Source: Nocardioides sp. 503 (lineage in GTDB: Bacteria; Actinomycetota; Actinomycetes; Propionibacteriales; Nocardioidaceae). Taken from it: a DNA stretch of 64,000 bases. The position numbers and the translations under genes are program-made. The stretch covers positions 62,001 to 126,000 of the forward strand of contig NZ_SPUI01000006.1 of NCBI RefSeq assembly GCF_004522095.1, given 5' to 3'. A model generated the notes under the pieces. It saw only the letters and a list, made by a program, of their open reading frames with translations, was not told the DNA's origin and did not search any database. Each line of letters begins with the position of its first letter. The stretch's first letter is position 1. Shown here piece after piece: positions 41,576 through 50,167 of this stretch.

Positions 41576-41875
41576 GTGCCAGAGCTCGTCCAGCTCTTGC
41601 CCCTCGTGGGCATCGCTCTCCTCTTCTGGCTCCTGGTCATCCGACCCGCCTCTCGGCGCCAGCGGGAACTCGGACGCATGCAGTCGTCGTTGTCCGTAGG
41701 GGACGAGGTCATGCTCACCTCCGGCGTCTACGGCACGTTGCGGGAGCTCGAGGACGACCGCGTCCACGTCGAGATCGCGACGGGTGTCGTCATCAGCGTC
41801 GCCCGCGGCGCGATCGGCACCATCGTTTCCCCCCCTGAGCCGGAGCTCGGCCCCGCCGAGCCCGAGGAGAACTGA
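41576..41875 (+). CDS. yajC: Preprotein translocase accessory subunit YajC
   Basis: The 99-residue protein has a single N-terminal membrane helix (LVQLLPLVGIALLFWLLVIR) and the family motif RPASRRQRELGRMQSSLSVG with DEVMLTSGVYGTL. It joins SecDF in the holotranslocon. GTG 41576 follows GGAAGG at 8 nt. The stop is 1 nt before the secD ATG. Confidence 0.94.
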   Translation: MPELVQLLPLVGIALLFWLLVIRPASRRQRELGRMQSSLSVGDEVMLTSGVYGTLRELEDDRVHVEIATGVVISVARGAIGTIVSPPEPELGPAEPEEN

Positions 41876-41876
41876 C

Positions 41877-43739
41877 ATGGCACGCAAGACCCCCCGCCCA
41901 GGACGCACCCTCGTGGTGTTCTTCCTCGGCACCGCGCTCCTCTACGGGCTCGTGGCGCTCGCGGGGTCCTGGAAGCCCGAGCTCGGCCTCGACCTCCAGG
42001 GCGGCACCCGGATCACGCTCGTCGCCAAGGGCGACCCGAGCAGCGAGAACCTCGACGAGGCCCGCCAGATCATCGACCAGCGCGTCAACGGCACCGGCGT
42101 CTCCGAGGCCGAGGTGGTCACGCAGGGCGGCGACATCATCGTCGTCGAGATCCCCGGCGACCCGCGTCGTGACCTCGTCAGCATCGTCGAGCGCCAGGCG
42201 CAGCTGCGCTTCCGGCTGGTCGCCTGCGACGAGTCGAGCGGATGTGCGGCGCCCGGAGCGGCAACCGGGACCCCGGCCCCCGAGGCGCCCGCACCCCAGG
42301 AGCCGGGCCAGCAGCCCAGCGCCCCGTCCGTGCAGCCCTCCGCCCCGGCCGCCTCGCCGTCCGGCAACAACCGCGTGGCCCCCGGATTCGCCACCGACGA
42401 GACCCCCTCGCCCAGCGATGCTCCCAGCGAGACTCCCAGCGAGTCCCCGGTCGGCACGCCCACCGACGCACCCGACGACGGCACCGGCGAGGCCCCGGCC
42501 GACAATCCGACGGCCAATCCGACCGCGCTGCCCGAGAGCTTCGACGAGAGCGCCGTCGCGCCGCTCGACGAGGCCGTGACCTTCATGCGCGGCGGCTACA
42601 CGCAGGCCGACTACGAGGCGTTCAACGCCTACCAGTGCGACGAGAAGGGCCTGATCTCCAAGGCCGAGGGTGCCCCCGAGGCGCTGCCGGACGTCCCGTC
42701 GGACGACCCGCTGCAGCCGCTCGTCGCGTGCTCGCCGCCCGAGGACGCCGTGGGCGACCAGCCGGCGCGTCCCTCGATCAAGTACCTGCTGTCCAAGGCC
42801 GTCATCGCCGGCACGGACCTCGAGGACGCCGGCTTCGCGATCCCGCAGAACTCCGTCAACTACGCCGTGACGCTCGACATCGGCGGCAAGGGCGAGGACG
42901 TCTTCTCCGAGGCCTCCAGCACCCTGACCAAGGACGTCGAGCAGTTCGCGATCGTGCTCGACGGGGCGGTCATCTCCGCGCCGACGTTCACGAGCAACAT
43001 CCCCGACGGCTCCGCGCAGATCACCGGCAACTTCACCGAGACGCAGGCCTCCGGCCTGGCGACGAGCCTCAAGTACGGGTCGCTACCGATCTCCTTCGAC
43101 GAGCCGTCTACCCAGACGATCGGGCCCTCGCTCGCCGGCGACCAGCTCAGCGCCGGTCTCACCGCAGGAGCGTTCGGCCTCGGGCTCGTCCTGATCTACT
43201 GCCTGCTCTACTACCGCGGCCTCGGGCTCGTGGTCGTGGCGTCGCTGCTGGCAGCTGCCGCGGTCACCTACGCCCTGGTCCTGCTGCTCAGCGAGACCGC
43301 CGGCTTCACGCTGACCCTGCCCGGCATCGCCGGCCTGATCATCGCGGTCGGTGTCACCGCCGACTCCTTCATCATCTTCTTCGAGCGCATCCGCGACGAG
43401 ATGCGCGAGGGCAAGACGATGCGGGTCGCGGTGGAGAGCGGCTGGAAGCGCGCCAAGGTCACCCGGCTCGCGGCCCAGGTCGTGTCGCTGCTGTCCGCGG
43501 CGGTGCTCTACATCTTCGCGACCGGCGCGGTGAAGGGCTTCGGCTTCGCGCTCGGGCTCTCCACGATCGTCGACCTCGCGATCCTGTTCTGGTTCACCAA
43601 GCCGATGGTGTCGTGGCTGGCACGCTTCCGGTTCTTCAACAGCGGCCACCGCTTGTCCGGCCTGAGCGCCGGCACCCTGGGCCTCGACGCCCCACCCACG
43701 CCTGCTCGAGCGGGCGTCCCGACCGGAGGTAAGGCCTGA
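41877..43739 (+). CDS. secD: Protein translocase subunit SecD with low-complexity insert
   Basis: The 620-residue membrane protein uses the proton gradient with SecF to help pull preproteins out of SecYEG. It has the N-terminal TM, the D1 motif GLDLQGGTRITL, a large extracytoplasmic domain, and five C-terminal TMs with PGIAGLIIAVGVTADSFIIF. An insert of about 90 residues (about 127-215), rich in Pro, Ser, Ala and Thr and ending in acidic repeats (PSPSDAPSETPSESPVGTPT), lies in the periplasmic region and enlarges the protein. Start and ribosome site (GAGGAG) overlap the yajC end. Its stop overlaps secF as TGATG. Confidence 0.95.
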   Translation: MARKTPRPGRTLVVFFLGTALLYGLVALAGSWKPELGLDLQGGTRITLVAKGDPSSENLDEARQIIDQRVNGTGVSEAEVVTQGGDIIVVEIPGDPRRDLVSIVERQAQLRFRLVACDESSGCAAPGAATGTPAPEAPAPQEPGQQPSAPSVQPSAPAASPSGNNRVAPGFATDETPSPSDAPSETPSESPVGTPTDAPDDGTGEAPADNPTANPTALPESFDESAVAPLDEAVTFMRGGYTQADYEAFNAYQCDEKGLISKAEGAPEALPDVPSDDPLQPLVACSPPEDAVGDQPARPSIKYLLSKAVIAGTDLEDAGFAIPQNSVNYAVTLDIGGKGEDVFSEASSTLTKDVEQFAIVLDGAVISAPTFTSNIPDGSAQITGNFTETQASGLATSLKYGSLPISFDEPSTQTIGPSLAGDQLSAGLTAGAFGLGLVLIYCLLYYRGLGLVVVASLLAAAAVTYALVLLLSETAGFTLTLPGIAGLIIAVGVTADSFIIFFERIRDEMREGKTMRVAVESGWKRAKVTRLAAQVVSLLSAAVLYIFATGAVKGFGFALGLSTIVDLAILFWFTKPMVSWLARFRFFNSGHRLSGLSAGTLGLDAPPTPARAGVPTGGKA

Positions 43740-44965
43740 TGGGCAAGGCATCGCGGCTCGGCAACGACCTGTACACCGGGCGCCGCTCGATCGACTTCGT
43801 CCACCGCCGGCCGCTCTGGTACGCCATCACCGGCGTCATCGTGCTCCTGGCGATCGGTGCGATCGCGATCCGTGGGCTCAACTTCGGCATCGAGTTCACC
43901 GGCGGCACGGAGTACCGCGTGCCGATCGCCGGCGGCGCCACCCAGCAGGACGCCGAGGACCTGCGCGAAGCCGTCGCCGGCTCCGGGGTCGAGGGCACGG
44001 AGGCGGCCTCGGCCACCACGGCCGGCGACAACGTCCTGATCCAGGTGGAGGAGCTCACCCAGGAGGAGAGCGACACCGTCGCCGAGGCGATCCGCACCGT
44101 GGTCGACGTACCTGAGAACGACCTGGCCCAGGACGAGATCGGCGCCAGCTGGGGCCAGGAGGTCGCCAAGCGCGCCGGCCTCGGCGTCGCGGTGTTCCTC
44201 GTCCTGGTGCTGCTCTTCATCGGCGCCTACTTCCGCGAGTGGAAGATGTCGGTGGCCGCGTTCGTCGCCCTGGTGCACGACATCGTCATCACGGTCGGCG
44301 TCTACGCGCTGTCGGGCTTCCAGGTCACGCCGTCGGCCGTCACCGGCCTGCTCGCCATCTTGGGATTCTCGCTCTACGACACCGTCGTGGTGTTCGACAA
44401 GGTCCGGGAGAACACCCACGAGCGGCTCAAGAGCGGCCAGGGCTACGCCGACGCGGCCAACCTCGCCGTCAACCAGACCCTCGTGCGCTCGGTCAACACC
44501 GGCATCGTGGCGCTGATCCCGATCGGCGCGATCCTCTACGTCAGCGCGATCCAGCTGGGCGCCAGCTCCCTGCAGGACCTCGCGCTCGCGCAGTTCGTCG
44601 GCATGGCGGTCGGCGTCTACTCCTCGGTCTTCCTCGCCCCGCGGGTGCTCGTGCACCTCAAGTCGGGTGAGAGCGCCGTCAAGGAGCAGGAGCGCCGGGC
44701 CAAGGCGCGCGCTCGCGCCGCGGCCGACCGCTACGCCTCGGTCCCGACGTTCGTCGAGGACATGCCGGTGGTCGACGAGCCCGACGAGGACGAGCTCGAC
44801 GACGAGGGCCAGCCGCAGACGCGGCCCACGGCGCCGCCGCGGGCCGTCGAGGCCAGCGACCGCGGGCGGGTCGCCCCGGCGCCCCGCAAGCCGGTGCGCC
44901 AGAGCAACGCCGCCGGCCGCGTGCAGCCCGTGCGCCAGCCGAAGTCCAAGCGCGACAAGAAGTGA
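43739..44965 (+). CDS. secF: Protein translocase subunit SecF
   Basis: The 408-residue partner of SecD has FGIEFTGGTEYRVP (D1-type motif), six TMs, and LLAILGFSLYDTVVVFDKVR with the conserved Asp-rich TM4 region. The C-terminal 90 residues form a charged cytoplasmic tail (VVDEPDEDELDDEGQPQTRP, then a basic end PKSKRDKK), longer than in E. coli. Translation is coupled to secD by TGATG. The apt gene follows after 10 bp. Confidence 0.95.
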   Translation: MGKASRLGNDLYTGRRSIDFVHRRPLWYAITGVIVLLAIGAIAIRGLNFGIEFTGGTEYRVPIAGGATQQDAEDLREAVAGSGVEGTEAASATTAGDNVLIQVEELTQEESDTVAEAIRTVVDVPENDLAQDEIGASWGQEVAKRAGLGVAVFLVLVLLFIGAYFREWKMSVAAFVALVHDIVITVGVYALSGFQVTPSAVTGLLAILGFSLYDTVVVFDKVRENTHERLKSGQGYADAANLAVNQTLVRSVNTGIVALIPIGAILYVSAIQLGASSLQDLALAQFVGMAVGVYSSVFLAPRVLVHLKSGESAVKEQERRAKARARAAADRYASVPTFVEDMPVVDEPDEDELDDEGQPQTRPTAPPRAVEASDRGRVAPAPRKPVRQSNAAGRVQPVRQPKSKRDKK

Positions 44966-44975
44966 GCCGACGCCG

Positions 44976-45518
44976 GTGAGCGAGCAGGCGCGGTCCGCAC
45001 TGGAGCGGCTCGTCGTGGACGTCCCCGACTTCCCGGAGCCCGGGATCGTCTTCAAGGACATCACGCCGCTGCTCGCCGACCCGGAGGGGTTCGCTGCCGT
45101 CATCGACGCGTTGGCCGCTGCCGGTCGCGACGCCGACGGCACCGTCATCGTCGACAAGGTCGTCGGCATGGAGGCGCGCGGGTTCATCCTCGCCGCGCCC
45201 GTCGCGCTCGCCCTCGGGGTGGGCTTCGTGCCTGTGCGCAAGGCCGGCCGGCTGCCGCGCCCGACCCACGCGGCGGCGTACGCGCTGGAGTACGCCGAGG
45301 CGACGCTCGAGCTGCACCAGGACGCCATCTCGCCGGGTCAGCGGGTGCTGCTCGTCGACGACGTGCTGGCCACCGGCGGCACCGTCTGCGCGACCGTCGA
45401 CCTGGTCGAGCGCTGCGGCGGCACGGCCACCGCGGCGGCGATGCTGATGGAGCTCTCGTTCCTCCCCGGCCGCGAGGCCATCGGTGACCTCCCGCTTACG
45501 TCCTTGATGGTCGTCTAG
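44976..45518 (+). CDS. apt: Adenine phosphoribosyltransferase
   Basis: The 180-residue enzyme converts adenine and PRPP to AMP. Key motifs are DFPEPGIVFKDITPLLADPE at the N-terminus and the PRPP loop VLLVDDVLATGGT (about residues 122-134). The GTG start is 10 nt after secF. Its place between secF and rel is conserved in actinobacteria. Confidence 0.95.
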   Translation: MSEQARSALERLVVDVPDFPEPGIVFKDITPLLADPEGFAAVIDALAAAGRDADGTVIVDKVVGMEARGFILAAPVALALGVGFVPVRKAGRLPRPTHAAAYALEYAEATLELHQDAISPGQRVLLVDDVLATGGTVCATVDLVERCGGTATAAAMLMELSFLPGREAIGDLPLTSLMVV

Positions 45519-45524
45519 GCGAAC

Positions 45525-45530
45525 TAGACT
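45525..45530 (+). promoter_or_regulatory. -10 hexamer TAGACT of rel, leaderless promoter
   Basis: TAGACT ends 6 nt before GTG 45537 and begins 7 nt after the apt stop. It indicates that rel has its own leaderless promoter. Confidence 0.55.
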
Positions 45531-45536
45531 CGAGGA

Positions 45537-47855
45537 GTGACCGAGGAACGCACCGCCCCGCCCACGCGGGAGCGCGCGCCGGAAACCGCCTCCTCGGACG
45601 CCTCGCCGCCCTCGACGCGCAGCATGCGCGCCCGGCTGGCGCGCATGGGCACGCGCAGCCCGAGCGCCAACCCCGTGCTCGAGCCGCTGTTCCGCGCCGT
45701 GCGGGCCAACCACCCGAAGGCCGACCTGACGCTGCTCGAGCGGGCCTACACCACCGCCGAGAAGATGCACGGCACGCAGATGCGCAAGAGCGGTGACCCC
45801 TACATCACCCACCCGCTCGCCGTCACCACGATCCTCGCCGACATCGGCATGACCGAGTCGACCCTGGTCGCCGCGCTGCTCCACGACACCGTCGAGGACA
45901 CGCCCTACACGCTGGACGAGTGCCGCCAGGACTTCGGCGACGAGGTGGCCCGCCTGGTCGACGGCGTGACCAAGCTCGACAAGGTCCAGTACGGCGACTC
46001 GGCGCAGGCCGAGACCATCCGCAAGATGATCGTCGCGATGTCGCGCGACATCCGGGTGCTGGTCATCAAGCTCGCCGACCGCCTCCACAACATGCGCACC
46101 CTGCGCTACGTGCCGGCCAAGAGCCAGGAGCGCACGGCCCGCGAGACCCTCGACATCTACGCGCCGCTGGCCCACCGCCTCGGCATGAACACCATCAAGT
46201 GGGAGCTCGAGGACCTCGCGTTCGCGACCCTGCACCCCAAGATCTACGACGAGATCGTGCGGATGGTCGCCGAGCGCGCGCCGTCCCGCGACCAGTTCCT
46301 GGCCGAGGTCATCACCCAGGTCGAGCAGGACCTGCGTGACGCCAAGGTCAAGGCCACCGTCACCGGGCGGCCCAAGCACTACTACTCGATCTACCAGAAG
46401 ATGATCGTCGGTGGCCGCGACTTCTCCGACATCTACGACCTGGTCGGCATCCGGATCCTGGTCGACGAGGACCGCGACTGCTACTCGGTGCTCGGCGTGC
46501 TCCACTCCCGGTGGAACCCGGTGCTGGGGCGCTTCAAGGACTACGTCGCGATGCCGAAGTTCAACATGTACCAGTCGCTGCACACGACGGTCATCGGACC
46601 GCAGGGCAAGCCCGTGGAGATGCAGATCCGCACCTTCGCCCAGCACCGTCGCGCGGAGTACGGCGTCGCCGCTCACTGGAAGTACAAGGAGGCCGGCCGC
46701 TCCGGCGCCGACACCGACCAGCGCGGCGACATGGACGACATGTCGTGGGTGCGCCAGCTCCTCGACTGGCAGAGCGAGGTCGAGGACCCGGGGGAGTTCC
46801 TGGAGTCGCTGCGCTTCGAGATCAACCGCGCCGAGACCTACGTCTTCACGCCCCGTGGCGACGTCATCGCGCTGCCGGCCGGCGCGACCCCGGTCGACTT
46901 CGCCTACGCCGTCCACACCGAGGTCGGCCACCACACCATCGGCGCGCGGGTCAACGGCCGGCTGGTGCCCCTGGAGTCCACGCTCGACAACGGCGACGTG
47001 GTCGAGGTCTTCACCTCCAAGGCACCCAACGCCGCGCCGTCGCAGGACTGGCTGACCTTCGTCCGCTCGCCCCGCGCCCGCTCGAAGATCCGCCAGTGGT
47101 TCACCAAGGAGCGGCGCGAGGAGGCGATCGAGCACGGCAAGGACGAGATCGCCAAGCTGATGCGCAAGGAGGGCCTGCCGCTCAAGCGCCTGCTCTCCCA
47201 CGAGTCGCTGATGCTCGCGGCCGCCCACTTCAAGATCGCGGACGTCTCGGCGCTCTACGCCGCGGTCGGCGAGGGCAACCTCAGTGCCCAGGCCGTCGTA
47301 CGCCGGGTGATCGAGCTCCACGGCGGCAAGGAGGGCGCGCAGGAGGACCTGGCCGAGGCCGTCACGATCACCGGCCGCCGGGGCCGCTCCAAGATCCCCA
47401 CCGGCGGCGACGCCGGCGTCATCGTCAAGGGCTCACCCGACGTGTGGGTCAAGCTCGCCAAGTGCTGCACGCCGGTGCCGCCCGACGACATCCTGGGCTT
47501 CGTCACCAAGGGCGGGGGAGTCTCGATCCACCGCCGCGACTGCACCAACGCCAACGCCCTGCTCTCCCAGCCGGAGAAGGTGCTCGAGGTCGAGTGGGCG
47601 CCGACCGCCAGCTCGACGTTCCTGGTCAACATCCAGGTCGAGGCGATCGACCGTGCCCGGCTGCTCTCCGACATCACCATGGTGCTCTCCGACGCCCACG
47701 TGAACATCCTCAGCGCCAACCTCTCGACCACCCGCGACCGCGTGGCCAAGAGCCGCTTCACCTTCGAGATGGCCGAGGCCAAGCACCTCGACACCGTCCT
47801 CAAGGCCGTCCGCGGCGTCCCCGGCGTCTTCGACGCCTACCGCGTCACGCAGTGA
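45537..47855 (+). CDS. relA: Bifunctional (p)ppGpp synthetase/hydrolase Rel
   Basis: The 772-residue protein has an N-terminal HD hydrolase domain with the intact HDxxED motif (H116, D117, E120, D121 in LLHDTVEDT), so hydrolysis should work. The synthetase domain follows, with RFKDYVAMPKFNMYQSLHTT (about residues 332-351), then TGS (YVFTPRGDVIALPAGATPVD), a helical and zinc-finger region with CC (LAKCCTPVPPDD), and a C-terminal ACT domain. It controls the stringent response. The start is GTG behind the leaderless -10. The last codons lie inside a long terminator-like hairpin. Confidence 0.96.
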   Translation: MTEERTAPPTRERAPETASSDASPPSTRSMRARLARMGTRSPSANPVLEPLFRAVRANHPKADLTLLERAYTTAEKMHGTQMRKSGDPYITHPLAVTTILADIGMTESTLVAALLHDTVEDTPYTLDECRQDFGDEVARLVDGVTKLDKVQYGDSAQAETIRKMIVAMSRDIRVLVIKLADRLHNMRTLRYVPAKSQERTARETLDIYAPLAHRLGMNTIKWELEDLAFATLHPKIYDEIVRMVAERAPSRDQFLAEVITQVEQDLRDAKVKATVTGRPKHYYSIYQKMIVGGRDFSDIYDLVGIRILVDEDRDCYSVLGVLHSRWNPVLGRFKDYVAMPKFNMYQSLHTTVIGPQGKPVEMQIRTFAQHRRAEYGVAAHWKYKEAGRSGADTDQRGDMDDMSWVRQLLDWQSEVEDPGEFLESLRFEINRAETYVFTPRGDVIALPAGATPVDFAYAVHTEVGHHTIGARVNGRLVPLESTLDNGDVVEVFTSKAPNAAPSQDWLTFVRSPRARSKIRQWFTKERREEAIEHGKDEIAKLMRKEGLPLKRLLSHESLMLAAAHFKIADVSALYAAVGEGNLSAQAVVRRVIELHGGKEGAQEDLAEAVTITGRRGRSKIPTGGDAGVIVKGSPDVWVKLAKCCTPVPPDDILGFVTKGGGVSIHRRDCTNANALLSQPEKVLEVEWAPTASSTFLVNIQVEAIDRARLLSDITMVLSDAHVNILSANLSTTRDRVAKSRFTFEMAEAKHLDTVLKAVRGVPGVFDAYRVTQ

Positions 47856-47898
47856 GAGCCTGCCCGAGCTAGCGAGGGCAGGGCTCTCACTGCGTGAC
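47844..47898 (+). terminator. 22-bp hairpin overlapping the rel stop codon
   Basis: The left arm (47844-47865, GTCACGCAGTGAGAGCCTGC) includes the last three rel codons and its TGA. The right arm (47876-47898) is complementary over 22 bp with a single extra C, around a 10-nt loop. It is among the most stable stems of the window. There is no U-tract. Confidence 0.65.
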
Positions 47899-47900
47899 AT

Positions 47901-48114
47901 CGGTGGTCGAGCAGCGCGCGCGACCGAGGGACGAGGTCGCGACCGCGCGTGTCGAGACCCGGTGAGGGACGCAGGGCGGTGACCACGTGTGGTGGCCGTG
48001 GGGCCTCGGCGTTCGGCTCACAGGGTCTCGACGGCCGCTCGTCGCCAGCGCTCCTCGCTGCTCGACCGCCGTGTGAGGTGTCGAGACGGTTGCCAGCGCA
48101 ACCTCCTCAACCTC
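47901..48114. repeat. Cluster of three intergenic repeat elements
   Basis: Three elements are packed between rel and the convergent DUF349 gene. Element one (47901-47963) runs from CGGTGGTCGAGCAGCG to GTGTCGAGACCCGG. Element two (48023-48071, GGGTCTCGACGGCCGCTCGT to CTGCTCGACCGCCG) matches 29037-29086. Element three (48077-48114, GGTGTCGAGACGGTTG to CCTCCTCAACCTC) is related, in reverse orientation, to the elements at 2336 and 39037. Together they fill most of a 268-bp gap. Confidence 0.68.
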
Positions 48115-48123
48115 CGGAGAGGC

Positions 48124-49353
48124 TCACCCGGAGAACTCCTGGGCGGCGCGCTTGGCCATCTCGAGGAAGGCCTGGCGGGACTCGAGGTTGTCCTGGAGGT
48201 CCTTGACCTTCCGCTCGTTGCCGGCGGCGCGGGCCTTCTCGAGGTCCGCCTCGACACCGGCGATGGCGGCCTCGAGCTTGCTGACCATGTCGTCGGCCCG
48301 GGCGGACTTCTCCGGGTCGGACTTGCGCCACTGCTCCTCCTCGAGGCCGCGGATCTCCTGCTCGACCTTGCGCATGCGCGCCTCGAGGTCCTTGATCCGG
48401 TCGCGGGGGACCTTGCCGGCGGCGTCCCAACGGTCGGCGAGGTCGCGGAAGGCCCGCTTGGCCGCCTCGATGTCGGTGACCGGCAGCAGCGCCTCCGCCT
48501 CGACGATGAGCTTGTCCTTGACCTCCGCATTGGCGGCGAACTCGGCGTCCAGGGCCGCGTTGGCGGCGTCGCGGGCGCCGAAGAAGGCGTCCTGGGCGCC
48601 GCGGAAGCGGGCCCACAGGGCGTCGTCGACGTCCTTGGGTGCCGGGCCGGCGGCCTTCCAGTCGCGCATGAGGTCGCGGTAGCGACCGGCGGTGGGGCCC
48701 CACTCGGTGGAGGAGGAGAGCTCCTCGGCCTCCTTGGCCAGCCGCTCCTTGACCACCCGGGCGGACTCGCGCTTGACGTCCTGCTCCGCGAAGTGGGTCT
48801 TGCGGCGACGCGTGTAGGCCGTGCGGGCGCCGGAGAAGCGCTTCCACAGGGCGTCGTCGGAGGCCCGGTCGATGCGGGGGAGCGCCTTCCACTCGTCGAG
48901 CAGCTCGCGCAGGCGGTTGGCGCCGTGACGCCAGTCGTTGCCCTCCGCGATCTTCTCCGCGGCAGCGACGAGCTTCTCCTTCTGCTCCTTCGCCTCGGCG
49001 GACTTCTGCGCCTTCTCCGCGCGGCGCACCGAGCGCTGCTGGGCGATCACCGGGCCGAGGGAGTCGAGCTTGGCGGCCAGGGCGGCGAGGTCACCGACGG
49101 CGTTGGCGTCCACGATCTGCGCGCGCACCAGCTTGACCGACTCGGCGGCCTCCTCGGGTCCGAGGACCCCCGAGCGCACCCGCTGGTCGAGCAGCGAGAC
49201 CTCGGTCTCCAGCGCGAGGTAGCGGTCGGTGTAGAACTTGAGTGCCTCCTCGGGAGTGCCCACGGGGTACTGCCCCACGGCCCGCTCGCCGTCGGTGGTC
49301 CTCACGTAGACGGTGCCGTCGTCTCCGACGCGGCCCCATTCGGTGCTCGTCAC
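48124..49353 (-). CDS. DUF349 domain-containing protein
   Basis: The 409-residue protein is highly charged and helical. An N-terminal beta segment (STEWGRVGDDGTVYVRTTDG) is followed by repeated DUF349 three-helix units, each with W-K-x-hydrophobic-P...D-x-x-LW-x-RF (LLDEWKALPRIDRASDDALW; MRDWKAAGPAPKDVDDALWA; FRDLADRWDAAGKVPRDRIK). It ends in a coiled coil (LEEEQWRKSDPEKSARADDM). The domain's function is not established; it is widespread in actinobacteria. GTG 49353 follows GAGGGAC. It is on the opposite strand to the surrounding housekeeping genes. Confidence 0.88.
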   Translation of the reverse strand: MTSTEWGRVGDDGTVYVRTTDGERAVGQYPVGTPEEALKFYTDRYLALETEVSLLDQRVRSGVLGPEEAAESVKLVRAQIVDANAVGDLAALAAKLDSLGPVIAQQRSVRRAEKAQKSAEAKEQKEKLVAAAEKIAEGNDWRHGANRLRELLDEWKALPRIDRASDDALWKRFSGARTAYTRRRKTHFAEQDVKRESARVVKERLAKEAEELSSSTEWGPTAGRYRDLMRDWKAAGPAPKDVDDALWARFRGAQDAFFGARDAANAALDAEFAANAEVKDKLIVEAEALLPVTDIEAAKRAFRDLADRWDAAGKVPRDRIKDLEARMRKVEQEIRGLEEEQWRKSDPEKSARADDMVSKLEAAIAGVEADLEKARAAGNERKVKDLQDNLESRQAFLEMAKRAAQEFSG

Positions 49354-49389
49354 TGCAGTCCCTCGATCGCTTGCCCGGCAGAAGCAGTG

Positions 49390-49405
49390 GCCCACACTAG
49401 TGGGC
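49390..49405. promoter_or_regulatory. Inverted repeat GCCCAC-N4-GTGGGC overlapping the DUF349 promoter
   Basis: The 6-4-6 repeat overlaps a minus-strand TAGTGT (49399-49394), the likely -10 of the DUF349 gene. It could be an operator for that gene and lies 34 bp before the plus-strand -10 of the metallohydrolase. Confidence 0.4.
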
Positions 49406-49439
49406 AGATACCGGCGCGACGACCGATGGTTTGTCTCGA

Positions 49440-49445
49440 TAGTGT
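49440..49445 (+). promoter_or_regulatory. -10 hexamer TAGTGT, leaderless promoter
   Basis: TAGTGT ends 6 nt before GTG 49452, fixing the start of the metallo-beta-lactamase-fold gene. Confidence 0.55.
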
Positions 49446-49451
49446 TGCGGA

Positions 49452-50162
49452 GTGCTGATCGCCGGATTCCCCGCAGGGCCGTGGGGCACCAACTGCTACG
49501 TCGCCGCCACGGGGCCGGGCAGCGAGTGCGTGGTCATCGACCCCGGCAAGGACGCCGCCGCCGGGGTCGACGAGGTCGTGCGCCAGCACCGGCTCAAGCC
49601 CGTCGCGGTCCTGGTCACCCACGGCCACGTGGACCACATGTGGTGCGTGGCCCCGGTCGCCGGCACGTACGACGCCACCGCCTGGATCCACCCCGCCGAC
49701 CGCCACCTCCTGGCCGACCCCATGGCCGGGATGTCGCCCGAGACCACCGCGATGCTGCTGGGCGGCGACTACACCTGGGCCGAGCCCGACGACGTGCGGG
49801 AGCTCTCGGACCTGCAGGAGCTCGAGCTGGCGGGGCTGAGGTTCACCGTCGACCACACGCCCGGGCACACCGAGGGCTCGGTGACGTTCCGCTCGCCCTA
49901 CGACGACGCCGACATCTCCGAGGTGATGTTCTCCGGCGACCTGCTCTTCGCGGGCTCCATCGGTCGCACCGACCTGCCCGGTGGCGACCACCCGACCATC
50001 CTGCGCAGCCTGGCCACCAAGGTGCTGCCCCTGCGCGACGACGTCGTGGTCCTCCCGGGCCACGGCGAGCAGACCTCCATCGGCCGCGAGCGCGCGACCA
50101 ACCCCTTCCTGCAGGACCTCGTCGACGACGGGGCCGCGGGGCGAGCGACGCAAGGACTCTGA
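49452..50162 (+). CDS. Metallo-beta-lactamase-fold hydrolase (glyoxalase II-like)
   Basis: The 236-residue enzyme has the MBL motif THGHVDHMW (H-x-H-x-D-H), the later His in HTPGHTEGSV, Asp in FSGDLLFAGSIGRTDLPGGD and the last His in LPGHGEQTSIG. These give a binuclear metal site like hydroxyacylglutathione hydrolase. In actinobacteria without glutathione the natural thioester probably carries another thiol; the substrate is unknown. The gene stands just before hisS, as in mycobacteria. Confidence 0.9.
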   Translation: MLIAGFPAGPWGTNCYVAATGPGSECVVIDPGKDAAAGVDEVVRQHRLKPVAVLVTHGHVDHMWCVAPVAGTYDATAWIHPADRHLLADPMAGMSPETTAMLLGGDYTWAEPDDVRELSDLQELELAGLRFTVDHTPGHTEGSVTFRSPYDDADISEVMFSGDLLFAGSIGRTDLPGGDHPTILRSLATKVLPLRDDVVVLPGHGEQTSIGRERATNPFLQDLVDDGAAGRATQGL

Positions 50163-50167
50163 GCCCC

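Noticed and set aside
44679..47321. 880-residue minus-strand open frame opposite apt and rel
   Set aside because: It is antisense to two certain genes and has the skewed Val/Asp/Arg/Gly content of a shadow frame.
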